A DNA stretch of 61,722 nucleotides, taken from positions 1 to 61,722 of the IMG/VR virus record IMGVR_UViG_3300017714_000006; one strand, 5' to 3'. This DNA is from a virus. The position numbers and the translations under genes are program-made. The notes beneath the pieces were generated by a model. That model did not search any database. It was not told the DNA's origin and saw only the letters and a program-made list of their open reading frames with translations. Each line of letters opens with the position of its first letter. Positions within the stretch are counted from its first letter, which is position 1. Shown one piece after another: positions 60,327 through 61,722 of the stretch.

Positions 60327-61467
60327 AAATATATCAGCAGCAGAACGCATAGAGTTCAAGCCAACTGAGGAAATGAACGCTCCTATGACTGGTGACCCGA
60401 CCAAGGATAATATTACTATTCTTGATGACAAGCCACCTATCTTTCATAGCTTACCAGAGTATGATATAGAAAAGAATCCATTTAGTTTTTTATATGTTGA
60501 CATGACATATGATTGTAACATGGAATGCGAGTTCTGTTATAACCCAGTTAGAACATACAGCACACTGGACATCGAATGGTTTGAAGATGTATGTGCTAGA
60601 CTGCCACACCCTGTTAACTTTAGATTGTTAGGCGGTGAACCAACACTGTATCCGCATTTAGATAGAGCATTAGATGCCGCTACCAAACACGGACACCAAG
60701 CAGCAATTGTTACCAATGGATTGCGTTTGGCTAGCATGAGTTATGCTAAGAAACTTAAAAAGGTTTTAGATCGTAACCCTACAGTAAACGTTAGCTTGAG
60801 TATGAACGGTGGTATGCATCACGATGATTGGTATATAGATATTGATGGGGAGAGCAGACGCAAGAAGAAAGTCAAAGCACTAGAGAACATGTTGGAACTT
60901 GGCTATCGTAGACTTTGTATTAACGCTATTATTGTTAAAGGTTTAAACGAAGGACTAGTAAAAGAATTTTATGACAAAGCATTACAGCACCCAGGACAAA
61001 TAACAAACATACGTTTCCGCACAGCAGCCAAACAAGGTCGTTGGAATGATGAGATTGGTGCGTTTGATAATGATGAACACGATCAAACCAGTTACACAGG
61101 ATTGCAACTGGATGAATACATTAAAACTGTAATACCAGAAGCACGTAGTCCTATTAAAGTAATACGTGACGGTTATCACCCTAGCACAGGTTCAGGAGTT
61201 AGACTCAATGTTCCAGGCTTAAAGTGTAACCAGTGTTGCTTTATGTATTATATAAGACCACAGCTATGGGTTGCTACAGTTGAATTTGGATCACATAACA
61301 GTGCGTTATGCTGGAGACGAGGACAATTAGTGCAAGGCAATGGCGTTATACAACCATTCCACCATTACATGGATGAACTAAGTAGATACATTCAAACTTA
61401 TAAGCCAGGTGGAATGAGGGATACAGCTTCACAAAAAGCAATAAAAAGCATACCTATTCAGGAATAA
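60307..61467 (+). CDS. Radical SAM enzyme 2 with C-terminal cysteine cluster
   Basis: 386 residues. VDMTYDCNMECEFCYNP holds CX3CX2C (C70, C74, C77); FRLLGGEPTLYPH (about 101-113) is the GGEP motif; IVTNGLRL follows. C-terminal C307, C310, C311 and C335 suggest one auxiliary iron-sulphur cluster as in SPASM/twitch enzymes that modify peptides. AAGGA lies before the ATG. It is flanked by the aminotransferase-like gene and the carrier-protein gene, so the carrier or its cargo is a likely substrate. It differs from radical SAM enzyme 1 in length and cysteine layout. Confidence 0.88.
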   Translation: MENSPGKNISAAERIEFKPTEEMNAPMTGDPTKDNITILDDKPPIFHSLPEYDIEKNPFSFLYVDMTYDCNMECEFCYNPVRTYSTLDIEWFEDVCARLPHPVNFRLLGGEPTLYPHLDRALDAATKHGHQAAIVTNGLRLASMSYAKKLKKVLDRNPTVNVSLSMNGGMHHDDWYIDIDGESRRKKKVKALENMLELGYRRLCINAIIVKGLNEGLVKEFYDKALQHPGQITNIRFRTAAKQGRWNDEIGAFDNDEHDQTSYTGLQLDEYIKTVIPEARSPIKVIRDGYHPSTGSGVRLNVPGLKCNQCCFMYYIRPQLWVATVEFGSHNSALCWRRGQLVQGNGVIQPFHHYMDELSRYIQTYKPGGMRDTASQKAIKSIPIQE

Positions 61468-61478
61468 AGGATAAAACT

Positions 61479-61721
61479 ATGAACAAAGATGAAACAAAAC
61501 AAGCAATACAAGATGTATTGACTGACGGCTTATTCCTCAAAGAGGATACAGTATTTGATTGGACTACAACATTTGAAGCTCTAGGACTAGATAGCTTAGA
61601 TAAGATTGAATGTAAAATGACAATCGAAGATGGATTAAGCGTAACATTACCAGAAGATAGCTTTGCAGGTGACGTGCTAACTGTAGAAGATGCTGTTAAC
61701 TTGGTAATGGAGCATGCATAA
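61479..61721 (+). CDS. Acyl/peptidyl carrier protein
   Basis: 80 residues, complete, with stop at 61719-61721. LGLDSLDKIECKMTIED holds the phosphopantetheine attachment motif G-x-D-S-L (S39 in G36-L-D-S-L40). The size, acidity and four-helix pattern fit a stand-alone ACP/PCP. It follows radical SAM enzyme 2 by 11 bases (AAAGGATAAAACT before the ATG). The AcpS at 54399-54713 is its probable activator. Whether acyl or aminoacyl groups are carried is unknown; no adenylation or ketosynthase gene is in the window, so these may lie to the right or be supplied by the host. Confidence 0.92.
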   Translation: MNKDETKQAIQDVLTDGLFLKEDTVFDWTTTFEALGLDSLDKIECKMTIEDGLSVTLPEDSFAGDVLTVEDAVNLVMEHA

Positions 61722-61722
61722 C

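Noticed and set aside
27128-61721. Integrase, transposase, attachment site or other lysogeny signal
   Set aside because: No such gene or flanking direct repeat was seen; all recognisable core genes are of the lytic T4 type.

Overview
The window is a segment of a T4-like myovirus genome (contractile-tailed, Straboviridae or Kyanoviridae type). The base composition is AT-rich by eye and genes are packed edge to edge, often joined by TAATG or ATGA overlaps. T4 core genes are recognisable by sequence and order: capsid and prohead (gp20-21-22-23), hub (gp26/gp51-like), recombination (gp46/gp47), the late sigma factor (gp55), and baseplate wedge and spike (gp53, gp5, gp25, gp6, a gp7-like giant). 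The overall style resembles marine T4-like phages of cyanobacteria or alphaproteobacteria. A phage-encoded outer-membrane porin with a signal peptide points to a Gram-negative host. The host species cannot be read from the sequence. No tRNA gene was recognised.

Layout. (1) 1-6882, minus strand: four tail-fibre or receptor-binding type proteins, one with PKD repeats, one running off the left edge. (2) 7007-7816: porin behind a perfect-consensus host sigma-70 promoter. (3) 8000-20549, minus strand: major capsid protein, scaffold, protease, prohead-core-like proteins and portal, then two large tape-measure-like proteins with a kinase-like gene between them; one tape measure carries a GH19 lysozyme/chitinase-like domain. 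(4) 20626-21698, plus strand: gp26 and a gp51-like hub gene. (5) 21699-27038, minus strand: gp55, gp47, gp46, a 48-codon nested gene, a PD-(D/E)XK nuclease, then a 528-base gene-free stretch full of hairpins, palindromes and a tandem 11-mer, and a hypothetical gene. (6) 27128-50317, plus strand: nucleotidyltransferase, tube/baseplate junction protein, gp53, hub protein, gp5 spike without lysozyme insert, a separate and apparently dead lysozyme-like protein, gp25, gp6, an 11.5-kb wedge gene and three tail proteins. (7) 50389-61721: an accessory module with three glycosyltransferase-like proteins, a holo-ACP synthase, two radical SAM enzymes, a short PLP aminotransferase-like protein and an acyl/peptidyl carrier protein, plus a three-gene minus-strand island.

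Regulation. gp55 is encoded here, and (G/C/T)ATAAATA boxes matching the T4 late promoter sit before most structural operons. Three near-perfect sigma-70 promoters mark the porin, the gp55-gp47-gp46 operon and the accessory module. The accessory module has a late box and a sigma-70 promoter in tandem, interlocked with a palindrome. The strongest candidate for a previously undescribed system is the accessory module: a self-contained carrier-protein pathway (carrier, the enzyme that arms it, an aminotransferase, two radical SAM enzymes, sugar-transfer-like proteins) inside a lytic-type phage genome.
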